Source: Mycobacterium hubeiense (GTDB taxonomy: Bacteria; Actinomycetota; Actinomycetes; Mycobacteriales; Mycobacteriaceae). From it: DNA of 64,000 nucleotides. Position numbers and translations under genes: made by a program. The notes beneath the pieces were generated by a model that had not been told where the DNA came from, ran no database searches, and was given only the letters and a program-made list of their open reading frames with translations. The stretch is taken from contig NZ_PIZU01000016.1 of assembly GCF_002838065.1 (NCBI RefSeq), forward strand, positions 1 to 64,000. The letters are read 5' to 3'. Positions 1 to 8,704 of the stretch are shown here, one piece after another (the stretch's first letter is position 1; every line of letters starts with the position of its first letter).

Positions 1-57
1 TCCGATCGCCCGGGCTCGCTCGGCTCGCACCTTCGCCTCGTCATCGCCGACCGCCAC
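1..57 (-). CDS. N-terminus of a DDE-type transposase (cut by window edge)
   Basis: A GTG codon at 57 is preceded at 66-72 by a strong ribosome binding site (AAGGAGG on the minus strand). It opens a frame that stays open to the window edge, giving 19 charged residues (VAVGDDEAKVRAERARAIG). It lies just downstream of the DUF6431 gene on the same strand, an arrangement I know from mycobacterial two-gene IS elements whose second gene is an IS481-like DDE transposase. Identity is inferred from context and the start signal only; too little protein is visible to see catalytic residues. Confidence 0.4.
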   Translation of the reverse strand, partial: MAVGDDEAKVRAERARAIG

Positions 58-120
58 CGCCTGCCTCCTTGCTGTCTTCAAAACACACGACAGCGCACAG
101 GATTACGGCCCACTCGACGG

Positions 121-729
121 CTACGGCAGGGTCGACTCGTGTTGCACCGCGCTACCCGGCCAGCCCGGCGCCAACAACCGGCCACCCGACACGGCCACCG
201 CGGTCTCGGCCAGCGACGCCGTGGGTAGCGCGAACCGGCCCCCGACTGCTGCCGCGACCGCCGCGATCACCGTCACCGCATCGGCGAACACCCCGCCGGC
301 CGCCTCCGGCATCACCGGATCCGGGTCCACCGCGGCCAACCAGACGGTGAACGTCGACCGCACCGCCTCGGCCCGCTCGGCGAAGCGTCGCAGCCAGCCA
401 CGCACCGTCTCGCCCGGGCGACCCAGCTCGGCGGCGATCCGCCGAAACCCGAAGCCACACCGCGCTTTCGCCGCCAACGCCGACACGATCACCGCCGCCG
501 TATCGGCCCGGCGCAGTAGCGCGGTCACCGGCACCAACACATGCGTCATCCCGCAACCGGTGCACCGCGACCGGCGCGGACATAACCCCACCGGCCCGTC
601 CGCGCCGCGCACCTGCCGCGACCTGGCCCGCCCCCAGCCCCTTAGCGCCGCGCCACACGACGGGCACCACAACTCGCCCGCCGCCAGCCTGCGCTCGACT
701 CCATCACGATCGGCCTCTACGGTGACCAC
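121..729 (-). CDS. DUF6431-type zinc-ribbon/HTH protein linked to a transposase
   Basis: About 202 residues from a GTG at 729, which has a GGAGG-like site just upstream; a longer start at 768 is possible. Near the N-terminus are two CxxC pairs (CPSCG, then CTGCG about 35 residues later), a zinc-ribbon pattern. A helix-turn-helix-like segment follows (FRRIAAELGRPGETVRGWLRRF), and the C-terminal half is Ala/Val-rich. This matches DUF6431 proteins encoded upstream of DDE transposases in actinobacteria, and a transposase-like start follows at 57. It is probably the DNA-binding accessory protein of that IS. The 260 bases between 730 and 989 show no gene. Confidence 0.6.
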   Translation of the reverse strand: MVTVEADRDGVERRLAAGELWCPSCGAALRGWGRARSRQVRGADGPVGLCPRRSRCTGCGMTHVLVPVTALLRRADTAAVIVSALAAKARCGFGFRRIAAELGRPGETVRGWLRRFAERAEAVRSTFTVWLAAVDPDPVMPEAAGGVFADAVTVIAAVAAAVGGRFALPTASLAETAVAVSGGRLLAPGWPGSAVQHESTLP

Positions 730-989
730 TGCGCCTCCAAGCGCACATAGGCGGCTCTCCCGTAGCACTCCGCCAAGAGACGACGGGAGGGCCGGCGCCT
801 ACCAATGACCTGATCACCGTGCCGCCCCGACACCACAAACAGCAACCGGCACCGACAGACCAAGACCAGCTGCTCAGCCTCAGCGCCGGACCGCTACCCC
901 CACGTGGTCACCCTGAATGCCTCCGAACACGGGTGGCGCGTGCCGTGGACGCTGGGTGTTGACCCGTCGTATCGCAATCGGTATGACGG

Positions 990-1970
990 TCAGTTTCGGT
1001 AGCGAGGCGAGTCTGTCCAATTGAGCACCGCGGCGGATACCGCCGCAGCGCCGGACTGAGGAATGATGTTCGGGAAGGGCACTCGCCGGGCGGGATCGAC
1101 GGTGTAGTCGAATTTGTTGGTGGTGACGAAGATTCGGCTGAAATTGTAGGACTCGCCGGTGATGGCGGCGATGAGCCGGGCTTCGATTGTCGCGTTTGAC
1201 ACCGGGAGCGGCAGGGTGGTTCGACGCAGCCCTAAGGCGTCGGCGATCTGCTCGACGAGTTGCTGGTGGGTAGGCTGTGCGGAGGCGGGCACGTCCCATG
1301 AACCGGTCGCGTCCGCAGTTGCCGCGGCCAGGAGGCATTCGGCGACGGTGTGTGCGTCGACGACGGCGATGCGGTTGTGCCGCCACGGTCCAAGGGGGAT
1401 CACTGGAAGACGGTGAACCAGACGCACATAGGGGCGCAACGCCCGCGATCCCGAGCCGAGCACCATCGGGCAACGCAGAACGACAGCACCCTCGATGCGC
1501 TCCCGAAAGATGTGTTCGACGCTGAGGCGGTTGTGTTGATACGCCGGAGCGGCCTGGCCGGCCGGTGGAGCCAGCGTCGTGAGGTAGACGACTCGCGGGA
1601 CACCTTCGGCAGCTGCCGTGGCGGCGAACGTGTGAGCGGCGCGCACGTCGCGTTCGTCGGTGCTGCCCGGCCCCGGGTCCAGCGAGTGTACGAAGTAGTA
1701 GGCGACGTCCACACCGGTGAGGGCCCGCTGCAGGCCCTCACCGGTGACCGCGTCGCCTCGAACGACTTCGTCCAGACCGATCGGTGCGGTAGCCGTGTTG
1801 CGAACAAGGCCCCGCACCCGATGACCGCCGGCTGTGAGTCGTCGGGCGAGGGCACGCCCGTTGAAACCGCTTGCCCCGACGATGAGTGCGGTCAGCGGAG
1901 CTGTGTTCGCGGTTGGTGCCGAGTCTGTTCCGGCATCGGGGGTGCGGTTCATCGGGTGTTGCTGGGTCAT
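990..1970 (-). CDS. NAD(P)-binding atypical SDR / NmrA-like reductase
   Basis: 326 residues. After a polar N-terminus of about 28 residues comes the Rossmann motif GASGFNGRALARRL (GxxGxxG), then a beta-strand with GLVRN. The middle carries DVAYYFVHSL and a Y-x-x-x-K-like region (YQHNRLSVEH, with N in place of the usual K), typical of atypical or extended SDRs of the YbjT/NmrA type that act as quinone or sugar reductases or redox sensors. The start overlaps the stop of the upstream hydrolase gene by 4 bases (ATGA), so translation is coupled. It is last in the leftward hydrolase operon. Substrate unknown. Confidence 0.65.
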   Translation of the reverse strand: MTQQHPMNRTPDAGTDSAPTANTAPLTALIVGASGFNGRALARRLTAGGHRVRGLVRNTATAPIGLDEVVRGDAVTGEGLQRALTGVDVAYYFVHSLDPGPGSTDERDVRAAHTFAATAAAEGVPRVVYLTTLAPPAGQAAPAYQHNRLSVEHIFRERIEGAVVLRCPMVLGSGSRALRPYVRLVHRLPVIPLGPWRHNRIAVVDAHTVAECLLAAATADATGSWDVPASAQPTHQQLVEQIADALGLRRTTLPLPVSNATIEARLIAAITGESYNFSRIFVTTNKFDYTVDPARRVPFPNIIPQSGAAAVSAAVLNWTDSPRYRN

Positions 1971-2878
1971 TTGCTGCGGCTGACCGGTTCGGCGGTTTTC
2001 GTCCCGTGTTGCTGAAGAAACTCGACAACCATCTCCGAGAAGACGTCGGGTTGGTCCTCCTGGACCAGCATGTGGGAGTCCTCGATGAACTTCAGGGTGG
2101 CGTTCGGCAGATCATTGGCCAGCCGCTGGCCGTATTCGGCTGGGACGAGGCGATCTTCGCGGGGCCACGCGACCAAAACGGGTTGGGTGATGGACGCGAA
2201 CTTGGGCACGACCTCGAGCGTGAACTTGTTGCTCACGCCTTGTGCGACGAAGCGGCTCAGGTCGGCGCGAACGTCGGCGCTATTGCGGCTGGGCAACAGG
2301 AAGCTGTCCATCACATCATCAGGTATGGGTCGCTTGGTCGCGGGCCCGAACGTGAACGGCAGGCGCTGTAGGGCGCGGATCCGGATGATTTCGGTCACCG
2401 CACGGGTCGCGCCAGGAATTTTGATGGCTTTGGTCAGCCAGTTGTAGCGGGCCGGGGGAAACACCTCGTAGCAGTCCACCCCGGCGAGCACCACTCGCCC
2501 GACGCGTGCGGAGTTGCGCACGAGCAGGCTTTGAGTGACGACGCCGCCGGAGTCGTTGGCCACCAGAGTGACGTCGGTGAGGTTTAGTTGATCGAGAAAT
2601 TCCGCGAGCATGTCAGCGACTCCGGGTGGGGTGAGATCAGCGTAGGGCACCGGGATACTGTGAGCACCGAGCGGAAGATCAGGGGCGATGCAGCGATAGC
2701 CGGCCGCCGCGATATTGGGAATCACTTTGCGCCACGTGTTGGCGTTCATCATGAAGCCGTGAACGAACACCACCGGCGACCCAGTGCCGGTGTCGTAGTA
2801 GCGGATTGCTCCGCGGTCCAGATTGGCCACATGAACGGTGCCCAGAACTGTGCTGTGTCGCGAGTTGTTTGGTGTCAT
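1967..2878 (-). CDS. Alpha/beta hydrolase, epoxide hydrolase/dehalogenase-like
   Basis: 303 residues. The oxyanion-hole motif VHGFMMNANTW lies near residue 40. The nucleophile elbow is VANDSGG, so the nucleophile is probably Asp as in GNDTGG-type epoxide hydrolases and haloalkane dehalogenases. The cap region is rich in Arg and Leu, and the catalytic His is likely in EDSHMLVQEDQP near residue 275. It lies between an EphD-like hydrolase (42 bases upstream) and an NAD(P)-binding reductase (4-base overlap), so the three probably act in one catabolic or detoxifying route. Asp rather than Ser as nucleophile is inferred from the elbow sequence. Confidence 0.7.
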   Translation of the reverse strand: MTPNNSRHSTVLGTVHVANLDRGAIRYYDTGTGSPVVFVHGFMMNANTWRKVIPNIAAAGYRCIAPDLPLGAHSIPVPYADLTPPGVADMLAEFLDQLNLTDVTLVANDSGGVVTQSLLVRNSARVGRVVLAGVDCYEVFPPARYNWLTKAIKIPGATRAVTEIIRIRALQRLPFTFGPATKRPIPDDVMDSFLLPSRNSADVRADLSRFVAQGVSNKFTLEVVPKFASITQPVLVAWPREDRLVPAEYGQRLANDLPNATLKFIEDSHMLVQEDQPDVFSEMVVEFLQQHGTKTAEPVSRSK

Positions 2879-2920
2879 GGTGCGGGTTACTCCTCTTCGT
2901 TATTGAATTGCAGGACCGAG

Positions 2921-3898
2921 TTACGGATTTCGATGGCTGTGGTTCACGGCTTCACCGGGTGGCATGGCGGTCTCGGCGGCGAGATGTTCGACCAGACCAG
3001 TCACCGTCAGCGCCATCACATGTGGGTGCGACATTGGTGACCAGTGGCCGGCTTTGATGTCACGCGGCCACAGACGCGGCGCCCACCGCGCCAATTCGTC
3101 GTAGATGTAGGGCCGTACAAATGGATCTGTGGTGTTGACGATCAGTTGCACCGGCACGTCGACGCAATGGTCCCTGCGCGCGCTCCACAGTGTGTTGAAG
3201 ACGTTGGCCCCGTACACCTTCACGCTGTTGGCCGCGTCGGTGGCCATGGCCTCGGAATGGTGGATCATCTCGGTCGGTATTCCGTCGCGCACCCGCAGCA
3301 TGCGGTTCAACAGCCCGGCCCGCACCGCAGCGCGGACCAGCATCGGTGATAGCACAGGTATGCAGAACAGGCCCATGTAGGTCAGCCGCAGCAGCTGGGC
3401 CAGGCCGCGCAGGAACAGCCGCGGCGTGTACGGGCGCTTGAGATTGTCAACGATGAACCGGTTGAGGTGATGGAGGCTCGGCCCGGACACTGACGTGAAT
3501 GACGCGACCCGCTCACTGGCGCCAGGGCGGCCCAGGTACTCCCAAATTCCCGCTGAACCCCAGTCGTGGCCGAGTACATGCACCCGCTGACCTGGTGCGA
3601 CCGCATCTACGACGGCGGCGAAATCATCTGCGAAGCATGCCATCGTGTACGCCGAAACCGGTTTGGGCACATCGGTATTGCCGACGCCACGGTTGTCGTA
3701 ACGCACGACACGGAACCGGTCGGCCAGCAGCGACACGACGCCGTCCCACAGCGCGTGTGAGTCGGGCCAGCCGTGCACCAGCACGACGACTGAGCCATCG
3801 AGATTGCCCTCCTCGTACACCGCGATACGCACGCCGTCTGCGCTGTCAACAAATCGCTGCACAGTGCCAGCTCCGCCGATGACCGTCGAGCTGCTCAC
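2921..3898 (-). CDS. Stand-alone EphD-like epoxide hydrolase domain
   Basis: About 325 residues from a GTG at 3898; a longer frame opens at 4009 but would run deeper into the upstream gene. The oxyanion motif is VHGWPDSHALWD, and the nucleophile elbow GHDWGSAG carries Asp as in epoxide hydrolases. The stretch TDAANSVKVYGANVF and the end KAGHWSPMSHP (catalytic His) resemble, from memory, the hydrolase domain of mycobacterial EphD, which normally continues into a C-terminal SDR domain. Here the SDR half is absent. The gene overlaps the 3' end of the NTF2-like gene by 53 bases, so it is part of the same operon. Confidence 0.7.
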   Translation of the reverse strand: MSSSTVIGGAGTVQRFVDSADGVRIAVYEEGNLDGSVVVLVHGWPDSHALWDGVVSLLADRFRVVRYDNRGVGNTDVPKPVSAYTMACFADDFAAVVDAVAPGQRVHVLGHDWGSAGIWEYLGRPGASERVASFTSVSGPSLHHLNRFIVDNLKRPYTPRLFLRGLAQLLRLTYMGLFCIPVLSPMLVRAAVRAGLLNRMLRVRDGIPTEMIHHSEAMATDAANSVKVYGANVFNTLWSARRDHCVDVPVQLIVNTTDPFVRPYIYDELARWAPRLWPRDIKAGHWSPMSHPHVMALTVTGLVEHLAAETAMPPGEAVNHSHRNP

Positions 3899-4376
3899 GG
3901 GCGGCCGTTCGGTGGTGACGGGCGAAGCTGGTCGCGATACGGGGAGCGACCGCCAGGAGCCGCGCCGCGCCAACGACCGAGGTGTGGGGCCGCACATCGA
4001 GATAGCCATACATCTGGTGACGCGAGACCAAACTGTCGCGGAAAGTCCATATCTCAGTGCCGAACTGGTTGTGAGCGCCCCGGAATCCGCCGCGCCAACT
4101 CAGCACAATGGTGTCGGCCGTCGCGCATTCCACGTGTTTCCGGACCCGCAGACGGTGCTGGTCCCACACCGCCGTCATCACGGTCAGGCCGTGGCGGATC
4201 TCATCGATTCCGACCAGATGCTGGCGGACCCCATCGATGATCCAATCCGCAACTGCGTCGTCGTGAAACAAGGCGACCGCCGCATCAAGGCGCGCTTCAT
4301 TGGTGATCCGTTCCACGTCGCTGGCGAAGCGCGTTGCGTCTATCGACGCAGCTGATGCTGCCTGTGCTGCGGTCAT
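3846..4376 (-). CDS. NTF2/SnoaL-like protein
   Basis: About 176 residues. I chose the ATG at 4376 because AGGAG lies about 10 bases upstream; an upstream start at 4418 would put the ribosome site inside the gene. The sequence has the cone-like SnoaL/NTF2 pattern: a helix with TRFASDVERI, then DAAVALFHDDAVADW, strands with TIVLSWRGGF and GTEIWTFRDSLVSRHQMYG. Such proteins are small isomerases, cyclases or hydrolases (limonene-epoxide hydrolase is in this fold). As first gene of the leftward operon with two epoxide-hydrolase-like genes, it may act on the same compound. Function inferred. Confidence 0.6.
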   Translation of the reverse strand: MTAAQAASAASIDATRFASDVERITNEARLDAAVALFHDDAVADWIIDGVRQHLVGIDEIRHGLTVMTAVWDQHRLRVRKHVECATADTIVLSWRGGFRGAHNQFGTEIWTFRDSLVSRHQMYGYLDVRPHTSVVGAARLLAVAPRIATSFARHHRTAAREQLDGHRRSWHCAAIC

Positions 4377-4522
4377 CAAATGCTCTCCTGCCGTCGGGCC
4401 GCCGTGTTCCCGGCCCATCGTTTGACTAATCCGAACGTAACACTACATGATTCCGAAGTGCAAGCTTCGAGTTGTGCGCCAGCGTTGAAGCGCTCGGCGG
4501 ACGAGGGAGGCCTTGGGGCGAT
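4377..4522. promoter_or_regulatory. Divergent control region (catabolic operon / FMN oxidase)
   Basis: This 146-base gap separates the leftward NTF2-hydrolase operon from the rightward FMN oxidase-HxlR operon. It holds a short inverted repeat, CGAAG-tgcaag-CTTCG (4454-4469), a possible operator. The ribosome site for the rightward gene (GGAGG at 4506-4510) is at its right end. A shared regulator, originally the adjacent HxlR protein, is a reasonable guess. Confidence 0.35.
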
Positions 4523-5755
4523 ATGACTATCCAGAAGATCGGCCGTGGCCGCGCGCGCCAGAGCGTTGTGTACCGTGACGGCGCGCTGGGTCGCCGACCC
4601 GTTGTCCCAACGGATTTCGCCACTCTGGAGGCGTCAGCCCGCCGAGCGAGCAGCGCAAAGGCGTGGGCTTATGTGGCCGGCGGCGCCGGCGAGGGTCGCA
4701 CGATGAACAACAACCGGGCGGCGTTCGACCGGTGGGCGATCGTGCCACGGATGACGCACGGAATCCGCGGCCGCGACCTGACGACCGACCTGTTAGGCAC
4801 CGCGATGCCCGCGCCGATGCTGCTGGCGCCGATCGGCGCCGGCCTGCTGATGGACAAGGACTGCGACCTCAAAACCGCTCGGGCCGCCGCGGCGACCGGC
4901 GTTCCATACGTAATCAGCAACCAGGGCTGCGATCCCATGGAGCAATGCGCGGCCGCCATGGGTTATGCGCCTCGGTGGTTCCAGCTGTACTGGAGCACCG
5001 ATGACAGCGTGGTCGACAGCCTGATCACGCGCGCCGAGAACATCGGTGCGTTCGCCCTGATCGTCACTTTGGACACCACCTGCTTGGGCTGGCGTCCCCA
5101 GGACCTGAACCTGGGATCGCTGCCGTTCACCCAGGGCGTCGGGATCGCCCAATACACATCCGACGCGGCGTTTGCCCGGCTGACCTCACAGCACCGAGAT
5201 CAGGTGTCCGACGGCAAAACCGCAGCTAGCCTCGGAGCGCTGCGCACCCTGCTGTCCATCACCCGCAACCACCCCGGCCGATTTCTGGCCTATTCCAACC
5301 CCGGCCTCAGCTGGGACCATCTGGCCACCCTTCGCGACCGCACCCGGCTCCCCATCGTGCTCAAGGGCATCCTGCACCCCGACGACGCGCACCGCGCGTT
5401 CGAAATGGGCGTCGAGGGCATCGTCGTGTCCAACCACGGCGGCCGCCAGATCGACAACGCCGTGGCCTCACTCGACGCGCTCATACGGATCCGAGACGAG
5501 GTCGGCCGCGAACCCACCGTGCTGCTCGACAGCGGCATCCGCACCGGCGCCGACGTGTTCACCGCGCTGGCCCTCGGCGCGGACGCCGTGTTGCTCGGCC
5601 GCCCCTACATGTACGGGCTGGCCATCGCCGGCCAACGCGGCGTCGAAGACGTCATCGCCAACATCATCGCCGAACTCGATCTCACCATGGCCCTCACCGG
5701 CGCGGCCTCAATAGGCGACATCACACGCGACTTCCTCGACGGAGGTGACTGGTGA
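4523..5755 (+). CDS. FMN-dependent alpha-hydroxyacid dehydrogenase/oxidase (lactate family)
   Basis: About 410 residues from ATG 4523; an earlier GTG at 4472 lacks a good site. The FMN-dependent alpha-hydroxyacid dehydrogenase signature SNHGGRQID, with catalytic His and substrate-binding Arg, is near residue 320. Also visible are the N-terminal FMN-binding part (PAPMLLAPIGAG), the flavin-contact LYWSTDD, VLKGILHPDDA with the flavin Lys, and the phosphate-binding DSGIRTGADVFTALALGADAVLLGRP. Family members oxidise L-lactate, glycolate, mandelate or similar 2-hydroxy acids; substrate not determined here. It overlaps the following HxlR-like gene by 4 bases (GTGA). Confidence 0.85.
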   Translation: MTIQKIGRGRARQSVVYRDGALGRRPVVPTDFATLEASARRASSAKAWAYVAGGAGEGRTMNNNRAAFDRWAIVPRMTHGIRGRDLTTDLLGTAMPAPMLLAPIGAGLLMDKDCDLKTARAAAATGVPYVISNQGCDPMEQCAAAMGYAPRWFQLYWSTDDSVVDSLITRAENIGAFALIVTLDTTCLGWRPQDLNLGSLPFTQGVGIAQYTSDAAFARLTSQHRDQVSDGKTAASLGALRTLLSITRNHPGRFLAYSNPGLSWDHLATLRDRTRLPIVLKGILHPDDAHRAFEMGVEGIVVSNHGGRQIDNAVASLDALIRIRDEVGREPTVLLDSGIRTGADVFTALALGADAVLLGRPYMYGLAIAGQRGVEDVIANIIAELDLTMALTGAASIGDITRDFLDGGDW

Positions 5756-6613
5756 GTAGCCGGACCTACAAGCAGCGATGCCCTGTGGCCACCGCGCTCG
5801 ACCTGCTCGGTGAGCGTTGGACGCTGCTGATCGTCCGCAACCTGGTGCACGGCCCGAAACGGTTCACCGACATCGCCGACGACCTAGCAGGCATTGGGAC
5901 CGGCCTGTTGTCGACCCGGCTGCGACACCTGCAAGACATCGGTGTCATCGAACGCGCAACGCTGCCGCCACCAGTCGAATTGGCGGTCTACCAACTCACC
6001 ACCGACGGCCAACAACTGCGGCCACTCATCCTGGACCTTGCGCGTTGGGGACTGACCCGGCTCAAGTCATCAGCTCCACGTTGCGGCGCCGTGAGCCCGG
6101 CAATGGTCATGATCGCGCTGGAATCACGGTTCGAACCCGCGAAGGCCACAGGAGTCTTGCGGCCGGCTCGGGTCGGTTCGAACGGATACCGCTACTACGA
6201 ACGGGAGCAGCTACTGCGACTGCAACAGATCCTGTTGCTTCGCGACCTTGGGTTGGATCTGACCACGATCGGAAAAGTGGTCGATGCGCAGCACGATCCG
6301 ATCGAGGCGCTCCGCCAGCATCATCGCCGACTGCTCGACGAGAGGGGCCGGTTGGACCGTCTCGCTGCCACGGTGGCCGCCACCATCAAGCACCTAGAGG
6401 AGGGAACGGAAATGCCTGCAGAGCACATGTTCGAGGGATTCGAAATGAGCCCCGAGTACCTCGACAATCTGGAAGCACGCCGCGTCGAAAGCACCGGCAG
6501 CACAGAACAACCCGAGATCGCCGAGATCAAACGCCACACCGCCGAATGGTCCAGCCAGCACTGGAGCGAATTCAACGCTGAAGGCCACGATCTGACGCGA
6601 GAGGAATTGTCAA
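5752..6613 (+). pseudogene. HxlR–MerR/TipA chimeric regulator, cut by IS256
   Basis: Residues 1 to about 105 are a complete HxlR winged helix (RCPVATALDLLGERWTLLIV at 9-28, FTDIADDLAGIGTGLLSTRL). The usual C-terminal extension (AVSPAMVMIALESRFEPAKA) follows, then the frame passes without a break, near 6141-6152, into the second half of a MerR protein: GVLRPARVGSNGYRYYE, the LQQILLLRDLGLDLTTIG helix and a TipA-like effector domain. The MerR N-terminal HTH is missing. The reading frame then enters the IS256 end at about 6614 and stops at 6672 in IS sequence. The rest of the TipAS domain is at 8090-8338. It is probably a deletion fusion later broken by insertion. The start overlaps the oxidase stop. 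Confidence 0.7.
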
Positions 6614-6614
6614 G

Positions 6615-8071
6615 ACCTGTGGATCGGGGTGTTTCAGGCGACCTCCGTTCCGGCTTGCTGATCGCCGTCTGAGGGCGGGGTTGGTGGGGTGATCTCGGTG
6701 GGGCGTTCAAGCAGTTTGCCCTTGTGGAAGACCGCGCCGGCGCGCACCAGGGCGACCAGGTGTGGTGCGTTGACGGCGCGCCAGCGGGCCGCGGCGGCGT
6801 CGATGAGCTTGTAGGCCATGGCCAGACCAGCCGCCCGTGACCCCGGCCCCTTGGTGACTTTGGTGCGCAAACGCACTGTGGCGAAGGTGCTTTCGATCGG
6901 ATTCGTGGTGCGTAGGTGGATCCAGTGCTCGGCGGGATAGCGGTAGAATTCCAGCAGGGTGTCCAGATCGTCGGTGATCTTGGCGACCGCCTTGGGATAT
7001 TTGGCGCCGAAGTCGACCTCGAAGGCTTTGACCGCGACCTGGGCTTTGTCGATATCCTCGGCGTTGTAAATCTCTTTGAGCGCTGCCAACGCCGACGGGT
7101 GTGCTGATTTCGGCAGCGCGGCAAGGACATTGGCTTGCTTGTGAAACCAGCACCGCTGCTCACGAGTGGCCGGGAACACCTCGCGCACCGCGTTCCAAAA
7201 CCCCAAGGCGCCATCGCCGACCGCGAGCACTGGGGCGGTCATGCCGCGTCGCTTGCAGTCGCGCAGCAGATCAGCCCACGACTCGGTCGATTCCCGGTAG
7301 CCGTCGGTGATCGCCACCAGCTCTTTGCGGCCGTCAGCGCGCACGCCCAGCATCACCAGCAAACAGAGTTTTTCCTGGTCCAGGCGGACCTTGAGGTGGA
7401 TACCGTCGACCCACAGGTAGACGTAGTCGGTGCCCGACAGATCCCGGGCCCCAAACGCGCGGGCCTCGTCCTGCCACTGCGCCGTGAGCCGGGTGATCGT
7501 GGTGGCCGACAACCCCGCACCCGAACCCAGGAACTGCTCCAATGCCGGGGTGAAGTCGCTGGTGGACAGCCCGTGCAGGTACAGCAGCGGCAGCACCTCG
7601 CTCATCTGCGGAGACTTGCGCGCCCAGGCCGGCAGGATCGCCGAGGAGAACCGTTTGCGTTCGCCGGTGTCGGGGTCGACACGTTTGTCGTTGACCCGCG
7701 GCGCTTTCACCTGCACCGCACCGGCCGCGGTCAGCACCTCGCGGGGCTGGTGGTAGCCGTTGCGCACCACCAGCCGGTGACCGTTCTCATCGAGCTGGTC
7801 GGCGTACTGGGCCACGTAGGCGGCGACCTCGGCCTGCAACGCGGCGGCCAGCATCTGTCGCGCCCCGTCGCGGACGATCTCATCCAACAACGAGCGACCG
7901 GGAGTGTCGCTGCCGTTGGCGTCCTCGGCGTCGTGAACTACGGTGAGCATGGGCGTACCTTCCCGAACCAGCGCGCCAACGCCGGCTCATGATCGGACCT
8001 ACTGACATTCAGATCATCCTCGGGAAGGTGCGCCCACTTTCACGCCCCCACCCCGAGGCTCATCCACAGGT
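6615..8071. mobile_element. IS256-family insertion sequence
   Basis: The element is bounded by a perfect 10-base terminal inverted repeat, ACCTGTGGAT at 6615-6624 and ATCCACAGGT at 8062-8071, with further similarity inside (CGGGGTG after a short gap on one side). It holds one transposase gene reading leftward. I find no target duplication in the flanks (AGGAATTGTCAAG on the left, TCTGATCATTGCT on the right). Because it lies in a split TipAS domain, it probably inserted there and a small flanking deletion or a rearrangement followed. Exact ends may be off by a few bases. Confidence 0.8.
6634..7950 (-). CDS. IS256-family transposase
   Basis: 438 residues, in the usual size range of IS256-family (mutator-like) transposases. 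The DDE residues can be placed: first Asp in YLWVDGIHLKVRL near 180, second Asp in AVGDGALGFWNAV near 245, and Glu in NPIESTFATVRLR near 355. The family Cys/His pair region EQRCWFHKQANVLAALPKS is present. The frame is intact, so the element may be active. Its stop is only about 20 bases from the left terminal repeat. There is no resistance or passenger gene inside the element. Confidence 0.92.
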   Translation of the reverse strand: MLTVVHDAEDANGSDTPGRSLLDEIVRDGARQMLAAALQAEVAAYVAQYADQLDENGHRLVVRNGYHQPREVLTAAGAVQVKAPRVNDKRVDPDTGERKRFSSAILPAWARKSPQMSEVLPLLYLHGLSTSDFTPALEQFLGSGAGLSATTITRLTAQWQDEARAFGARDLSGTDYVYLWVDGIHLKVRLDQEKLCLLVMLGVRADGRKELVAITDGYRESTESWADLLRDCKRRGMTAPVLAVGDGALGFWNAVREVFPATREQRCWFHKQANVLAALPKSAHPSALAALKEIYNAEDIDKAQVAVKAFEVDFGAKYPKAVAKITDDLDTLLEFYRYPAEHWIHLRTTNPIESTFATVRLRTKVTKGPGSRAAGLAMAYKLIDAAAARWRAVNAPHLVALVRAGAVFHKGKLLERPTEITPPTPPSDGDQQAGTEVA

Positions 8072-8089
8072 TCTGATCATTGCTCCTGA

Positions 8090-8338
8090 ACGCGACGCAT
8101 GCTGAGGTTATTGCGCGACGGTGTAGCCGCCGATGACCCGGAAACCTTCGCCGTCCTCGACGACGATCTGGCCTTGCAACGCAAGTTGTGGAGTCCAGAC
8201 AAGGCCAGCTACATCGCCCTGGCCGAGGCACTGCAGGAGCCCTCAGATCTGCGCTCGCACTACGACGCTCAGGACCCCCGACTGGCCGGCTACCTGCGTG
8301 AAGCCATGCTGGCCTACGCCAACACTCGGATGCAGTGA
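8090..8338 (+). pseudogene. C-terminal fragment of TipAS/MerR regulator
   Basis: About 82 codons are open after an in-frame TGA at 8087-8089. The peptide LRDGVAADDPETFAVL, then LWSPDKASYIALAEALQEPS and LAGYLREAMLAYANTRM, matches the last helices of the TipAS effector-binding domain: an acidic loop after G-V-x-x-x-D-P, an aromatic WSPDKxxY motif and the closing AYA helix. It continues, in frame sense, the MerR part that ends at 6613 on the other side of the IS256 element; roughly ten residues seem lost. No start codon with a ribosome site is seen, so it is a dead fragment. Confidence 0.7.
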
Positions 8339-8341
8339 TGA

Positions 8342-8650
<309 letters not shown>

Positions 8651-8704
8651 TTCCCTGTCCTCCTTGCGGATTCGATAGGTGCCGGTGAACGCTGGCGCAG
8701 ATGA

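Noticed and set aside
6606..8080. Target-site duplication around the IS256 element
   Set aside because: No direct repeat of 8-9 bases could be matched in the two flanks under any plausible placement of the ends.
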